This document shows, in pieces, positions 35,489 through 44,115 of a stretch of 64,000 nt of DNA. The translations under genes were made by a program, and so were the position numbers. Position 1 is the first letter of the stretch; every line of letters begins with the position of its first letter. This DNA is from Promethearchaeota archaeon. Lineage in GTDB: Archaea; Asgardarchaeota; Lokiarchaeia; Sigyniarchaeales; SOKP01. The stretch spans positions 152,259 to 216,258 of the forward strand of contig JAUWGH010000008.1 of the NCBI GenBank assembly GCA_030606485.1, written 5' to 3'. A model generated the notes under the pieces. The model was not told where the DNA came from, made no database searches, and was given only the letters and a program-made list of their open reading frames with translations.

Positions 35489-37318
35489 ATAAAAGGATTT
35501 AGAGGTAAATTATTAAAGGTTAATCTTACAACAAAAGAAATTACTACTGAACCACTAAATGAAGAAATTGCGAAGAATTTCTTAGGGGGTTCTGGCTATG
35601 CATGTCGTTATTTATATGATTTAGTTGATAAGGAAACAGATCCACTTTCAGCTGAAAGCGTTTTGATGATAATGACAGGGCCTCTTTTGGGGACATTCGC
35701 CCCTAATACTGGAAGATGGGTAATTTGTGCGAAATCACCTTATACAGGAATTTGGGGTGAAGCAAATTGCGGTAGCTATTTCGGTGCTGAGGTTAAAAAA
35801 GCGGGATATGATGGCTTAATAATTACAGGTGCTTCAGATAAGCCTATATATCTTGAAATTAATGATGACAAGGTGGAAATAAAAGATGCGGATTTTTTAT
35901 GGGGAAAGGGTACATATGAGACAACTGAGAAACTCAAAGAAATTTTTGGAGATAAAAAAGCCTATGTTGCATGTATTGGACAAGCCGGTGAAAATCTTGT
36001 AAAATTTGCTAATGTAATATCCGAAGAAAGAGCAGCAGGAAGAACAGGAATGGGCACCATAATGGGTTCCAAGAAATTGAAAGCAATTATTGTCAAAGGA
36101 AGTAACACTAAAGTTGATGTTGCAAATCCTGATAAATTAAAAGAATCAATAAATATTACGAAAGAAAGTGTAAAAAATGCATTTTTATCAACTTTGTTGT
36201 ATGATTTAGGAACATCCAGTAATGTAGATATGTATAATGCACAAGGTGAATTACCAATTAAATATTGGACTCAATCGAATTGGGATGGTGCATACAACAT
36301 ATCTGGATCAACCATGGCTGAAAAGATGTTAGTAGGTCAAAGATTTTGTCATTCTTGTGTTATTGGCTGTGGAAGAAAAATTGCTATTAAAGAAGGGAAA
36401 TATCAAACAGAGGAATGTGAAGGTCCTGAGTATGAAACAATTGCCGGATATGGATCAATGCTTTTAAATGATAACTTAGAGTCAATTGCTCATTTAAATA
36501 AAAAATGCAATGATTATGGGATTGATACTATTAGTTCGAGTAGTGTGATTGCTTGTATATTTTATCATTATGATCTTGGTAATATTAAAGAAGAAGATCT
36601 TGACAGGTTAAAACCAGAATGGGGAAATATTGATGTTGGTGAAGAATTGCTGGATAAAATAGTATATAGGCAAGGAATTGGTGATCTTTTAGCTGATGGT
36701 TCAGATGCAATTGCAAAAAAATTTAATATTTCACAAGATGAAATCGCTACAGTTAATGGATTAGAAGTAACATACCATGACCTTCGTACTTGTTATGGAA
36801 TGGCAATAGCATATGGAATTGGACCAAGAGGTCCTTCCCACAATGCATGCGACACCTATATGGTTTTATTGGGCCTTCCATTTCAAGAAATTGGCATTCA
36901 AAATATTGACAAATTCTTGGATAATAAAGAAATGGCTGAAGTATGTGCTTTAAATCAAGATTATCGCGCACTCTATAGTTCAATGATAATGTGCTCTTTT
37001 TCCAATCCACTACCATCTCAAAACGCTGCTTTAATTGAAAATACAACCGGATTAACATTTGGAATTAAAGAAGTCAAATTATATGGTGAAAGAATTCTCA
37101 ATATGAAAAGAATGTTCAATATTAAAATGGGATTAACATCAGCAGATGATAGATTGCCGGATATTTTACTGAGACCATTTGATGACGGCGGTGCAGCAGG
37201 TAGAACACCAAATTTTGAACAATTGAAGAAATTATTTTATGAGTATCGAGACTGGGATCCTAATACGGGAAAACCCAACGAATCTAAACTAAAATCATTA
37301 GACTTGGATAAATTGTAA
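35489..37318 (+). CDS. aor: Aldehyde:ferredoxin oxidoreductase, tungsten type, non-ATG start
   Basis: The enzyme oxidises aldehydes to acids with ferredoxin, using a tungstopterin and a 4Fe-4S cluster. Seen: 'KGFRGKLLKVNLTTKEITTE', 'FLGGSGYACRYLYDLV', 'GPLLGTFAPNTGRW', 'KSPYTGIWGEANCGSYFGAE' and 'RAAGRTGMGTIMGSKKLKA', all AOR signatures; cluster Cys in 'FCHSCVIGCGRK'. The first ATG (35657) would remove about 56 conserved residues. The frame upstream has no ATG, GTG or TTG before that region except TTG directly adjacent to it. The usual 'MKG' start is encoded ATA-AAA-GGA at 35489, seven bases after GGTG, so ATA initiation (ATT 35483 as alternative) is proposed. That gives about 609 residues, the family length. 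Confidence 0.9.
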   Translation: MKGFRGKLLKVNLTTKEITTEPLNEEIAKNFLGGSGYACRYLYDLVDKETDPLSAESVLMIMTGPLLGTFAPNTGRWVICAKSPYTGIWGEANCGSYFGAEVKKAGYDGLIITGASDKPIYLEINDDKVEIKDADFLWGKGTYETTEKLKEIFGDKKAYVACIGQAGENLVKFANVISEERAAGRTGMGTIMGSKKLKAIIVKGSNTKVDVANPDKLKESINITKESVKNAFLSTLLYDLGTSSNVDMYNAQGELPIKYWTQSNWDGAYNISGSTMAEKMLVGQRFCHSCVIGCGRKIAIKEGKYQTEECEGPEYETIAGYGSMLLNDNLESIAHLNKKCNDYGIDTISSSSVIACIFYHYDLGNIKEEDLDRLKPEWGNIDVGEELLDKIVYRQGIGDLLADGSDAIAKKFNISQDEIATVNGLEVTYHDLRTCYGMAIAYGIGPRGPSHNACDTYMVLLGLPFQEIGIQNIDKFLDNKEMAEVCALNQDYRALYSSMIMCSFSNPLPSQNAALIENTTGLTFGIKEVKLYGERILNMKRMFNIKMGLTSADDRLPDILLRPFDDGGAAGRTPNFEQLKKLFYEYRDWDPNTGKPNESKLKSLDLDKL

Positions 37319-37445
37319 TTTATAAAAAATTATATTTTTTTTCTTTTTCTCTTGAAAATAAGGTAATTAATTCAGAATTTATTAAGTGATTTTGAGAAGA
37401 TTACAATCGAAAATATTTTAAAATGGAAGTTAAAAATACTTGAAA

Positions 37446-37613
37446 TTACTCCTTATTTTGAATTTCTCGATATTCCTTAGTTATCAAAAATCTAATAATT
37501 TCAGTGTTATTTTTTATTCCATGATACACTTTAATGTCTTCTAACTTATGAAATATTTCCGTTTCGATTGGAACATGCAATTCTTTATTTTTCTCAGGCA
37601 CAATTAGGTACAT
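37446..37613 (-). CDS. Small ribbon-helix-helix-like regulator, copy 1
   Basis: A 55-residue protein starting 'MYLIVPEKNKELHVPIETEI', followed by two helices 'FHKLEDIKVYHGIKNN' and 'TEIIRFLITKEYREIQ'. A beta strand plus two helices of this size is the plan of MetJ/Arc/CopG-type DNA-binding dimers. A second copy (39104-39271) is almost identical, showing conservation at the protein level, which supports a real gene despite its size. It is divergent from the cation exchanger at 37822, with a palindromic site between, so it probably represses the exchanger and itself. Confidence 0.72.
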   Translation of the reverse strand: MYLIVPEKNKELHVPIETEIFHKLEDIKVYHGIKNNTEIIRFLITKEYREIQNKE

Positions 37614-37719
37614 TTTACTAATATTATTTAATAATTTTTTTGATTATCCATATAAAATCCACAAATAGGAAACCAAATTAATAACCTTATATATAAAAAT
37701 TATTGATCATCCACTTATT

Positions 37720-37734
37720 ATCCAAAAATTGGAT
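37720..37734. promoter_or_regulatory. ATCCAA-N3-TTGGAT inverted repeat
   Basis: ATCCAAAAATTGGAT is a 6-bp inverted repeat with 3-bp spacing, placed between the small RHH-like gene and the exchanger. The right half-site is repeated at once (AATTGGATAT). The duplicated module carries the equivalent site at 39378. Conservation of the site while the surrounding bases differ points to an operator, most likely for the RHH-like protein. Confidence 0.6.
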
Positions 37735-37821
37735 TAAAATTGGATATCTTTATAAATTAATTTCTGGTTTATTAAAATATAATCCTAAAAATCAAAAAAA
37801 ATTCATAGTTTCCGTTGAAAA

Positions 37822-38778
37822 ATGTATGAAATCATATTTGCTATTATAATTCTTATTGTAGGAATGTTTCTTATATTCTTTTCCAGTAATATAGCTGTCA
37901 AGCATTCTGCCATACTCGCATCCGCTCTAGGTATATCTCCCTTAATAATCGGTATTTCATTGGTGTCAATAGGCACTGATCTTCCTGAAATATTTAATTC
38001 AATTATTTCTAGTTCTTTAGGACATGCAGATATTAATGTAGGTGATTCTGTAGGTTCAATTTTAACTCAGATCACTTTGGTTTTTGGGCTTCTACCTATA
38101 ATTTGCGGTTCATTTAAGATTGATAGAAAGGAAATTATTATCTTGGGTGCTTGCCAAATTTTAGCGCTTATAGTGATTTATGCTATTCTTGAAAAAGGAT
38201 ATTTCACTTACCTTAATGCTATTATTTTGGTTGGAAGTTTGGTGATTTATTTAATAATAATAAGTAGTGTTACTAAGGAAAGCATTTTGGAGCGGGTAGA
38301 TTTGATAGAAAAAACAAGCACTCCTAAGAGTAAACCATTTCATATTTTAATAGCCTTTTTAGGTTTTATAGGAGTAGCTATTGGTGCATATTGCATTGTT
38401 CAATCAATAATAACACTCTCAAGTTTATTTCATGTTCATGAATATATCATCAGTTTTTTTATAGCTAGCATAGGAACTTCTCTCCCAGAATTAGCGGTCG
38501 ATGTAAATGCTATTCGTCAGAAACATTATAAAATCGCAATTGGAGATATAGTTGGTAGTTGTATAGTTGATGCAACACTCTCCATAGGCATAGGACAAGT
38601 ATTTTTTCCACAAGCAATTTCCGCCGAACTCGCAGTTCCGACAGTTCTATATACTATTTTTGCATCTTTTATAGTTTTTATTATTGTTGCAGTTAAAAAA
38701 AAAATGGATAAAAAAGCTGGAATTGCTTTCATCATACTCTATTTAGTTTCATATTTATTATTATTCATTTTAATCTAA
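37822..38778 (+). CDS. CaCA-family cation exchanger, copy 1
   Basis: A Na+/Ca2+ exchanger-like (YrbG/CaCA) membrane antiporter with about ten helices in two inverted halves. The alpha-1 repeat is 'SIGTDLPEIFNSIISSSLG' followed by 'VGDSVGSILTQITLVFGL', and the alpha-2 repeat 'SIGTSLPELAVDVNAI' followed by 'IGDIVGSCIVDATLSIGI'. Both have the ion-binding Glu in G-T-x-L-P-E. In the usual G-N-x-x-G-S-N motif both Asn positions are altered to Asp or Ser/Cys, so the transported ion may not be Ca2+. The half-dividing loop is charged. It starts with ATG. A paralogue lies 1.7 kb downstream. Confidence 0.9.
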   Translation: MYEIIFAIIILIVGMFLIFFSSNIAVKHSAILASALGISPLIIGISLVSIGTDLPEIFNSIISSSLGHADINVGDSVGSILTQITLVFGLLPIICGSFKIDRKEIIILGACQILALIVIYAILEKGYFTYLNAIILVGSLVIYLIIISSVTKESILERVDLIEKTSTPKSKPFHILIAFLGFIGVAIGAYCIVQSIITLSSLFHVHEYIISFFIASIGTSLPELAVDVNAIRQKHYKIAIGDIVGSCIVDATLSIGIGQVFFPQAISAELAVPTVLYTIFASFIVFIIVAVKKKMDKKAGIAFIILYLVSYLLLFILI

Positions 38779-38780
38779 AT

Positions 38781-38964
38781 TTAACCTTCGTACGTTTTCA
38801 AACCAGGTATTTCCTCTCTTTCCACTCTCTTCATGCTAATAGCATCATTTGGGCAAGTGACAGCACATAACCAATATCCTATACATTTTTTTGGATTAAT
38901 ATCAAAATTTAAAGACTTGGGCTTAGATAAATTATAGTTAATAAAAATAATCTTTTTATCTCTA
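38781..38964 (-). pseudogene. Ferredoxin C-terminal fragment
   Basis: A minus-strand frame without any start codon ends in 'INPKKCIGYWLCAVTCPNDA' and 'EIPGLKTYEG'. This is the second half of a 4Fe-4S ferredoxin, but the usual CxxCxxCxxxCP reads C-IGYWL-C-AVT-CP: the second cluster Cys is replaced by Tyr, so no normal cluster can form. The first half of the protein is missing. The fragment lies directly behind exchanger copy 1, inside the duplicated region, and I read it as a remnant. On the plus strand 38905-38937 also resembles the last codons of aor ('DLGLDKL'). Confidence 0.6.
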
Positions 38965-39103
38965 AAAACAGATTAATTCCTAAATTTTATCTATTAAAAT
39001 ATTTTTCATTAAAATTTGCAAGCAATATAAAAGTAATCGTTATTAGATTAAAAATTTGAAAAATAAGAAAAACCACCAAAAAAGAAATTGAAAATACCTG
39101 AAA

Positions 39104-39271
39104 TCACTCGGATGTTTTAATTTCTCGATATTCCTTAGTTATCAAAAATCTAATAATTTCAGTATTATTTTTTATTCCATGATACTGTTTAATGTCTTCT
39201 AACTTATGAAATATTTCCTTTTCGATTGGAACATGCAATTCTTTATTTTTCTCAGGCACCATTAGGTACAT
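39104..39271 (-). CDS. Small ribbon-helix-helix-like regulator, copy 2
   Basis: A 55-residue protein, near-identical to the one at 37446. It differs at a few positions (MYLMV for MYLIV, 'IEKEIF' for 'IETEIF', 'IKQYHG' for 'IKVYHG') and at the last four residues ('KTSE'). Protein-level similarity across the frame and the same divergent placement before an exchanger gene argue that both copies are expressed. It presumably binds the palindrome at 39378; whether the two copies cross-regulate is open. Confidence 0.72.
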   Translation of the reverse strand: MYLMVPEKNKELHVPIEKEIFHKLEDIKQYHGIKNNTEIIRFLITKEYREIKTSE

Positions 39272-39377
39272 TTTACTAATATTATTTAATAATTTTTTTG
39301 ATTATCCAAATAAAATCCACAAATTAGACATTAAATTGATAACTTTAAATAAAAAAGTTTTTGAATACTCATTTTTT

Positions 39378-39392
39378 ATCCAATAATTGGAT
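39378..39392. promoter_or_regulatory. ATCCAAT-A-ATTGGAT perfect inverted repeat
   Basis: A perfect 7+1+7 palindrome between RHH-like copy 2 and exchanger copy 2, at the position that corresponds to the site at 37720. Additional ATCC half-sites occur upstream ('GATTATCCAAATAAAATCC', about 39300-39318), matching the same arrangement in the first copy. It is likely the operator of this module. Confidence 0.6.
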
Positions 39393-39479
39393 AAGAATAA
39401 GATAACTTTATAAATTGACTTAAAGTTTATTTATATATAATCCACAAATTGAAAAAAAATTCAAACCTTCTGCTGAAAA

Positions 39480-40442
39480 ATGTATGAAATCATATTTGCG
39501 ATTATAATTCTTATTATAGGAATATTTCTTATAGCATTTTCCAGTAAAATCGCTGTAAAACATTCAGCAATCCTCGCAACAGCTCTTGGTGTATCACCTT
39601 TAATAATCGGGCTCTCATTGGTATCAATAGGAACTGATCTTCCAGAAATTTTTAACTCAATTATCTCATGTTCTTTAGGGCACGGAGATATTGATGTGGG
39701 GGATTCTGTAGGTTCAGATTTAACTCAATTAACTTTAGTTTTTGGACTTCTGCCCATAATTTGCGGCTCATTTAAGATTGATAGAAGGGAAATCATTGTA
39801 TTAGGTGGATGTGAGATTTTATCGCTTATAGTAATTTATGCCATTGTTGAAAAAGGATATTTTACTCGACTTAATGCACTCATTATGGTTGGGAGTTTGG
39901 TGATATATTTAATAATAATAAGTAGAGTTACTAAGGAAAGTATTTTAGAGCGGGTAGATTTGATGGAAGAAATTGAAACTACTAAAAGCAAACCATTTCA
40001 TATTATGATTGCCTCTTTAGGTTTCATAGGCGTAGCTATTGGCGCATATGCAATCGTTCAATCAATAATAACACTCTCAAGTGTACTTGATGTTCATGAA
40101 TATATCATCAGTTTCTTTATAGCTAGCCTCGGTACTTCTCTCCCAGAATTAGTAGTCGATATAAATGCTATTCGTAATAAACATTATAAGATCGCAATCG
40201 GAGATGTTGTTGGTAGTTGCATAGTTGATTCAACACTCTCCATAGGAATAGGACAAGTACTTTTTCCACAAGCAGTTTCTGCCGAAATCGCAATTCCTAC
40301 AATTCTTTATACTCTTTTAATATCTTTAATTGTTTTTGTCATGGTTGCAGTAAGAAAAAAAATGGATAAAAAAGCTGGTATTATCTTCATTTCCCTATAT
40401 TTAGCTTCATACATATTTCTCTTTTTTATGATTTGGGTTTGA
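39480..40442 (+). CDS. CaCA-family cation exchanger, copy 2
   Basis: A paralogue of the exchanger at 37822 with the same length and helix plan. Alpha-1 repeat 'SIGTDLPEIFNSIISCSLG' plus 'VGDSVGSDLTQLTLVFGL'; alpha-2 'SLGTSLPELVVDINAI' plus 'IGDVVGSCIVDSTLSIGI'. It differs at informative places in the pore: 'VGSDLTQ' instead of 'VGSILTQ' adds an acidic residue in the alpha-1 motif, which could change ion preference. Divergence is spread through the gene and mostly conservative, so both copies appear to be under selection. It starts with ATG and is transcribed alone. Confidence 0.9.
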   Translation: MYEIIFAIIILIIGIFLIAFSSKIAVKHSAILATALGVSPLIIGLSLVSIGTDLPEIFNSIISCSLGHGDIDVGDSVGSDLTQLTLVFGLLPIICGSFKIDRREIIVLGGCEILSLIVIYAIVEKGYFTRLNALIMVGSLVIYLIIISRVTKESILERVDLMEEIETTKSKPFHIMIASLGFIGVAIGAYAIVQSIITLSSVLDVHEYIISFFIASLGTSLPELVVDINAIRNKHYKIAIGDVVGSCIVDSTLSIGIGQVLFPQAVSAEIAIPTILYTLLISLIVFVMVAVRKKMDKKAGIIFISLYLASYIFLFFMIWV

Positions 40443-40528
40443 GGTTTCAGAATTTTATTCGTATTTTTACATCTCTAAATCAGGTATATCATAAGTTTAA
40501 TTAATCATTAATAAATATAAAGTTTTAA

Positions 40529-41764
40529 TTACTCACTTAGCTGGATACTGGTTGGAATAATAATTGCTTTTAATGATTCTCCATGATCTTCTATTAATTT
40601 ATTAATTAAATCTGCCCATTTTTTAAACAATAATACCTTTGACTTTCCATAGATATGATCAAGATCACTATTACTAAGATATTCTGAAAAACAATATACA
40701 TTTCTTCGTTTTACAAAGGCTTTCCAAATCATTTGTTCACAAACAGGAGTATATAATTTTGCTCCCGTTTCCGCAATTAGACTGTGGAATCCACGTCCTT
40801 CATAACATGAAGCCATAATGGCAATTGTGCCATATCTTTTTAACATGTTATTTGGGGCTGTCATTAAGAAATTAAAAGCTTTATGCATACCTTGCGTGAG
40901 TTCTGTATCTTCTGGAAACAGATTAAAAAACGCAACGTCATTATCTAAAGTAACTTTTGTCTTATATACTTGATTACCTAATTCCATTGCTTTTCTATGT
41001 GCCTTAATATAGTCTCCTGCAAAACAACCTCCAATTTTTCCATTTTCTGTAAGAATTATATTTATACTAAAATCCAACCCTACCTTTTTGGCAGTATCTT
41101 CAATATCTTTTCTAATCTCAGTAACACGACCCATTCCTGCTCCTGATCCTCCTTTCATTGCCATACTATGGTTTCCATATAAAGTTTCAATTCCACAAAC
41201 CCCTGGTAAGACAATTTTTGCTCCACCACCAAATCCAGCTAAAGGATGAGGGATAACACCACCTATTGCAATTTTTAAATCAGACTCATAATAGGTTTTA
41301 TTAACATGAATTGGTGTACCCATCATTGTTTTTCCTAAATCTACTAAATTCTCATAAGGATGATGGTTTTCAACATTATAATTTTCGACAATTTCTATCC
41401 CCAGTTTTAAGGTATAATCATGTCTATTCATTGGTCTATGTGCTCCTGTAGCACCAATTATTGTAATTTGGTCTTTAGAAATACCACTATTATGAAGTTC
41501 TTCTAAAACATAGGGGATTATTTGGTATATTGGTGTAGGTCTTGACATATCATCAATAACAATTGCAATATTCTTCTTACCTTGAGCAAGTTCAGATAAT
41601 TTTAAAGAACCAATAGGATTCAAAACAGCATTTTTTATATCAACTTCTGAAATTTCTTCAGTGTTGTTCATTCTACCTTCTGAAACTTCCCATGTTTCTG
41701 GGAACTCAAATTCTCTGAACTCCGGCTCTTTCCATGATGCCCAAGGAACCTTTATTTTTACCAT
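40529..41764 (-). CDS. LarA-like (DUF2088) lactate racemase family protein
   Basis: A member of the LarA family, whose founder is a racemase using a nickel-pincer nucleotide. Seen: 'NIAIVIDDMSRPTPIYQIIPYVLEEL', 'ITIIGATGAHRPMNRHDYTLKLG', 'VENHHPYENLVDLGKT', 'GGVIPHPLAGFGGGAKIVLPGVCG'. The catalytic His pair (in 'GAHRPM' and 'NHHPYE') and the 'HPLAGFGGGAK' region are kept. At 411 residues it is complete. No larB/C/E maturation genes are in the window, so the cofactor must come from elsewhere or the protein may act differently; substrates of such paralogues are 2-hydroxyacids. It starts with ATG and is monocistronic. Confidence 0.85.
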   Translation of the reverse strand: MVKIKVPWASWKEPEFREFEFPETWEVSEGRMNNTEEISEVDIKNAVLNPIGSLKLSELAQGKKNIAIVIDDMSRPTPIYQIIPYVLEELHNSGISKDQITIIGATGAHRPMNRHDYTLKLGIEIVENYNVENHHPYENLVDLGKTMMGTPIHVNKTYYESDLKIAIGGVIPHPLAGFGGGAKIVLPGVCGIETLYGNHSMAMKGGSGAGMGRVTEIRKDIEDTAKKVGLDFSINIILTENGKIGGCFAGDYIKAHRKAMELGNQVYKTKVTLDNDVAFFNLFPEDTELTQGMHKAFNFLMTAPNNMLKRYGTIAIMASCYEGRGFHSLIAETGAKLYTPVCEQMIWKAFVKRRNVYCFSEYLSNSDLDHIYGKSKVLLFKKWADLINKLIEDHGESLKAIIIPTSIQLSE

Positions 41765-41943
41765 TTTTAATTATCAATTTTAATTTTCTTTAATAATTTA
41801 TAGTTAGCAAAAATAATAAAATATGTAAAGTTTAATATTATTTGATAATAACATTGAGTTTTTTATAGTTTTTCACTTTATAGAAAACCTGTTGTCTTGT
41901 TAAATTTAAATGCTTATTCTGTTTATTTATATAAAGAAAGAAT

Positions 41944-42168
41944 TGTTTTTGCATCGGATCAAATTTGTTCTATTATCTATTTCAGAAATTCGGAACAAAG
42001 ATTACAGTAATCTCAGAGATCGGAAATAAAAAATTGGATTCGGAAGAAATATTTGAGGAAATTGTTTCATTACTCCATTGCTATTCAATGAAATTATATT
42101 CAAAAGGAAAAGAAGAAATTATCATTAAATTAATTAAGGAAAATGAAAAACTGAGCAAATACAGGTAA
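41944..42168 (+). pseudogene. IS607-type serine recombinase (TnpA) C-terminal remnant
   Basis: The frame holds only the end of an IS607-family serine resolvase: 'FQKFGTKITVISEIGNKKLD', 'EEIFEEIVSLLHCYSMKLYS' and 'KGKEEIIIKLIKENEKL'. The 'FGT.I.VI.E' strand and 'EEI..EIVSLLH.FSM+LYS' helix are typical. The N-terminal HTH and the catalytic Ser region are gone, and there is no start codon; upstream sequence to 41765 is unrelated AT-rich DNA. It runs into the tnpB remnant, as in intact IS607 elements. Confidence 0.75.
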
Positions 42169-43349
42169 AAAAATCATCGGAATTATCTAAATTATGTCAT
42201 CTTGCTAAAAACCTTTACAATTCAAGTAATTGGTATTTCAGACAGGACTTCTTCAAATTGGAGAATATCCTTTCTTATTACGATTTGGATTTTATTCTCA
42301 AGCATAAAGAAGCGTATCGGAATCTACCCGCTCAAACATCTCAGCAAATTCTCAAATTAATTATCAGGAATTGGAAGTCCTATTTTAGGACAATAAAAAA
42401 GTATAGACAAGATTATAGGAAATTCCAGAAGAGACCGAGAATTCCAGGTTATAAAAAGAAAAACGGAGAATCTATCGCTATCTTCACAAATCAATAATGT
42501 AAAATAAAGAAGGGATATTTATATTTTCCTGAAAAAAGCGGTCTCGAACCGATCAAAACGAGAATTAAAGAGAAACTAAAAGAAGTAAGAATAATTCCTA
42601 AAGGGGTTTGTTATGTTGTAGAGATAATTTACGAGAGAGAAAAGCAAGATTTAGGGTTAAATAAAGATAAAAAATTATCAATTGATTTGGGGTTAAACAA
42701 CCTCATAACTGCTGTAAATAATATCGGGCTAAAACCGATTATTATTAAAGGTGGGGCTGTAAAGTCTGTAAATCAATTTTATAATAAACAATTAGCGTAT
42801 TATAAAAGTATTGCGAAGAAAACGAATGTTTTGGAATTAACAAAAAGAATAGAAAGAATACATTTAAAGCGGAACAACAAAATAAACACATTGTTTCACA
42901 GAATCTCCAAAAATCTAATCGATTATGGCATAAAAAATAATCTCGGAACCATCGTGATCGGGTATAATAACGGGTGGAAGCGGAAAATAAATATCGGAAA
43001 GAGAAACAATCAGAAATTTGTTCAAATTCCGTTCTTGAAATTGATTAATCAAATAAAATACAAGGCGGAATTAATCGGGGTTAACGTTGTTTGTAATAAT
43101 GAAGACCATACGTCCAAATGCAGTTTTCTCTATAATGAAGAGATTAAACACCATGATAAATACCTCGGGAAACGGATCAAACGTGGTTTATTTAAATCAA
43201 AGAATGGCATTTTGATCAATGCGGATGTCAACGGTGCGTATAATATAATGAAAAAAGCATTCCCAAATTCCGTATCGGTTGATGGGATAGAGGCATTAGG
43301 ACTAATGCCACAAATAATTAGTCAAAATTTGTTTGATAATATTATTTGA
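42165..43349 (+). pseudogene. TnpB-type RNA-guided nuclease gene, broken
   Basis: The frame encodes most of a TnpB protein: 'LCHLAKNLYNSSNWYFRQDF', 'RPRIPGYKKKNGESIAIFTN', the RuvC-I Asp in 'LSIDLGLNNLITAV', 'GTIVIGYNNGWKRKINIG', 'KLINQIKYKAELIGVNV' and RuvC-III 'NADVNGAYNIMKK'. It has no start codon, a TGA just upstream, and an in-frame TAA at 42495-42497 after 'FTNQ', where family members read N-C. Apart from that single nonsense codon the sequence is well preserved, so decay is recent. The guide RNA of such elements overlaps the tnpB 3' end and the following bases (about 43250-43437), but I cannot fold it reliably. Confidence 0.85.
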
Positions 43350-43437
43350 AATAATTTGAATACAATTTTATTCATTTTAATAGTCTACCGCTTGGTTCAT
43401 GAATTATTGAAATCATTTTAGTCAAAATGAATCACTT

Positions 43438-44112
43438 TTATGGAATTAATTTGATACCTCTTGCTAATATGCGGTCAATAGCAATTTTACTCCTTTTAAC
43501 TATAAGTAGATAATTATTAGCAGATCTACTTAAGATATGAATTCGTTGCCCAGGGAATATTCCAATACTAATTAATTTCGTCATAAGATTACAGCTATTC
43601 CATGAAATATCTACAATAGTGCCAGAAGGTAATATGAATTGAGAAAGTGGAATTCCTTGACCTTTCAATTGAGAAACTGCAAACATACCTTGAATAGCAT
43701 TTTCTGTTAATGAATGTTCAAGAATATGAGCCATTTGATGAGCATTGCATTTATTAGTTTGGCTCTTTATAAAATATTCGATTTCCATATGTTTTTTTAA
43801 AATCTCTCCTCCTATTTCCACCCCTGTAGGAGTTAATGAATATATATTACCTTGCAGAATAATAAGCTTCTCTTTTTGTAGCCGTTTTAAAACCTCATCC
43901 AAAATTATATTAAAATTTTTAGCAATTCTCTTAAGTATAGGTAAATCAATTTTTTTCTCTTTATTTTCAAACATAAATTTAAGAATATCTTCTTCCCCTC
44001 TTTTTAAAATCTCTTCAGCACTTATTTTTAATGGCTGAATTTCTACTCTATTCCAACCTTTTCTTCTTCCACCCCTCTTCTGATGTTTTCTTCTCTTTCT
44101 TCCTTTATGCAT
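43438..44112 (-). CDS. DtxR-like metalloregulator with FeoA domain
   Basis: A probable iron-responsive repressor. A very basic N-terminus ('MHKGRKRRKHQKRGGRRKGW') precedes a winged helix ('LPILKRIAKNFNIILDEVLKRLQKEKLIIL'), a DtxR-type dimer/metal domain ('HMEIEYFI', 'NAHQMAHILEHSLTENAI') and a C-terminal SH3-like FeoA domain ('LMTKLISIGIFPGQRIHILS'). The His/Glu residues in 'AHQMAHILEH' are at metal-ligand positions. It forms a two-gene unit with the Cys-containing HTH gene upstream (3-bp gap), divergent from feoAB. The boxes in the intergenic region are the likely targets. Confidence 0.82.
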   Translation of the reverse strand: MHKGRKRRKHQKRGGRRKGWNRVEIQPLKISAEEILKRGEEDILKFMFENKEKKIDLPILKRIAKNFNIILDEVLKRLQKEKLIILQGNIYSLTPTGVEIGGEILKKHMEIEYFIKSQTNKCNAHQMAHILEHSLTENAIQGMFAVSQLKGQGIPLSQFILPSGTIVDISWNSCNLMTKLISIGIFPGQRIHILSRSANNYLLIVKRSKIAIDRILARGIKLIP

Positions 44113-44115
44113 TTT

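Noticed and set aside
37319..39480. CRISPR array suspected from repeated blocks upstream of both exchangers
   Set aside because: There are only two copies, they include coding sequence (the RHH gene), and there are no regular short repeats with unique spacers. It is a tandem gene duplication.
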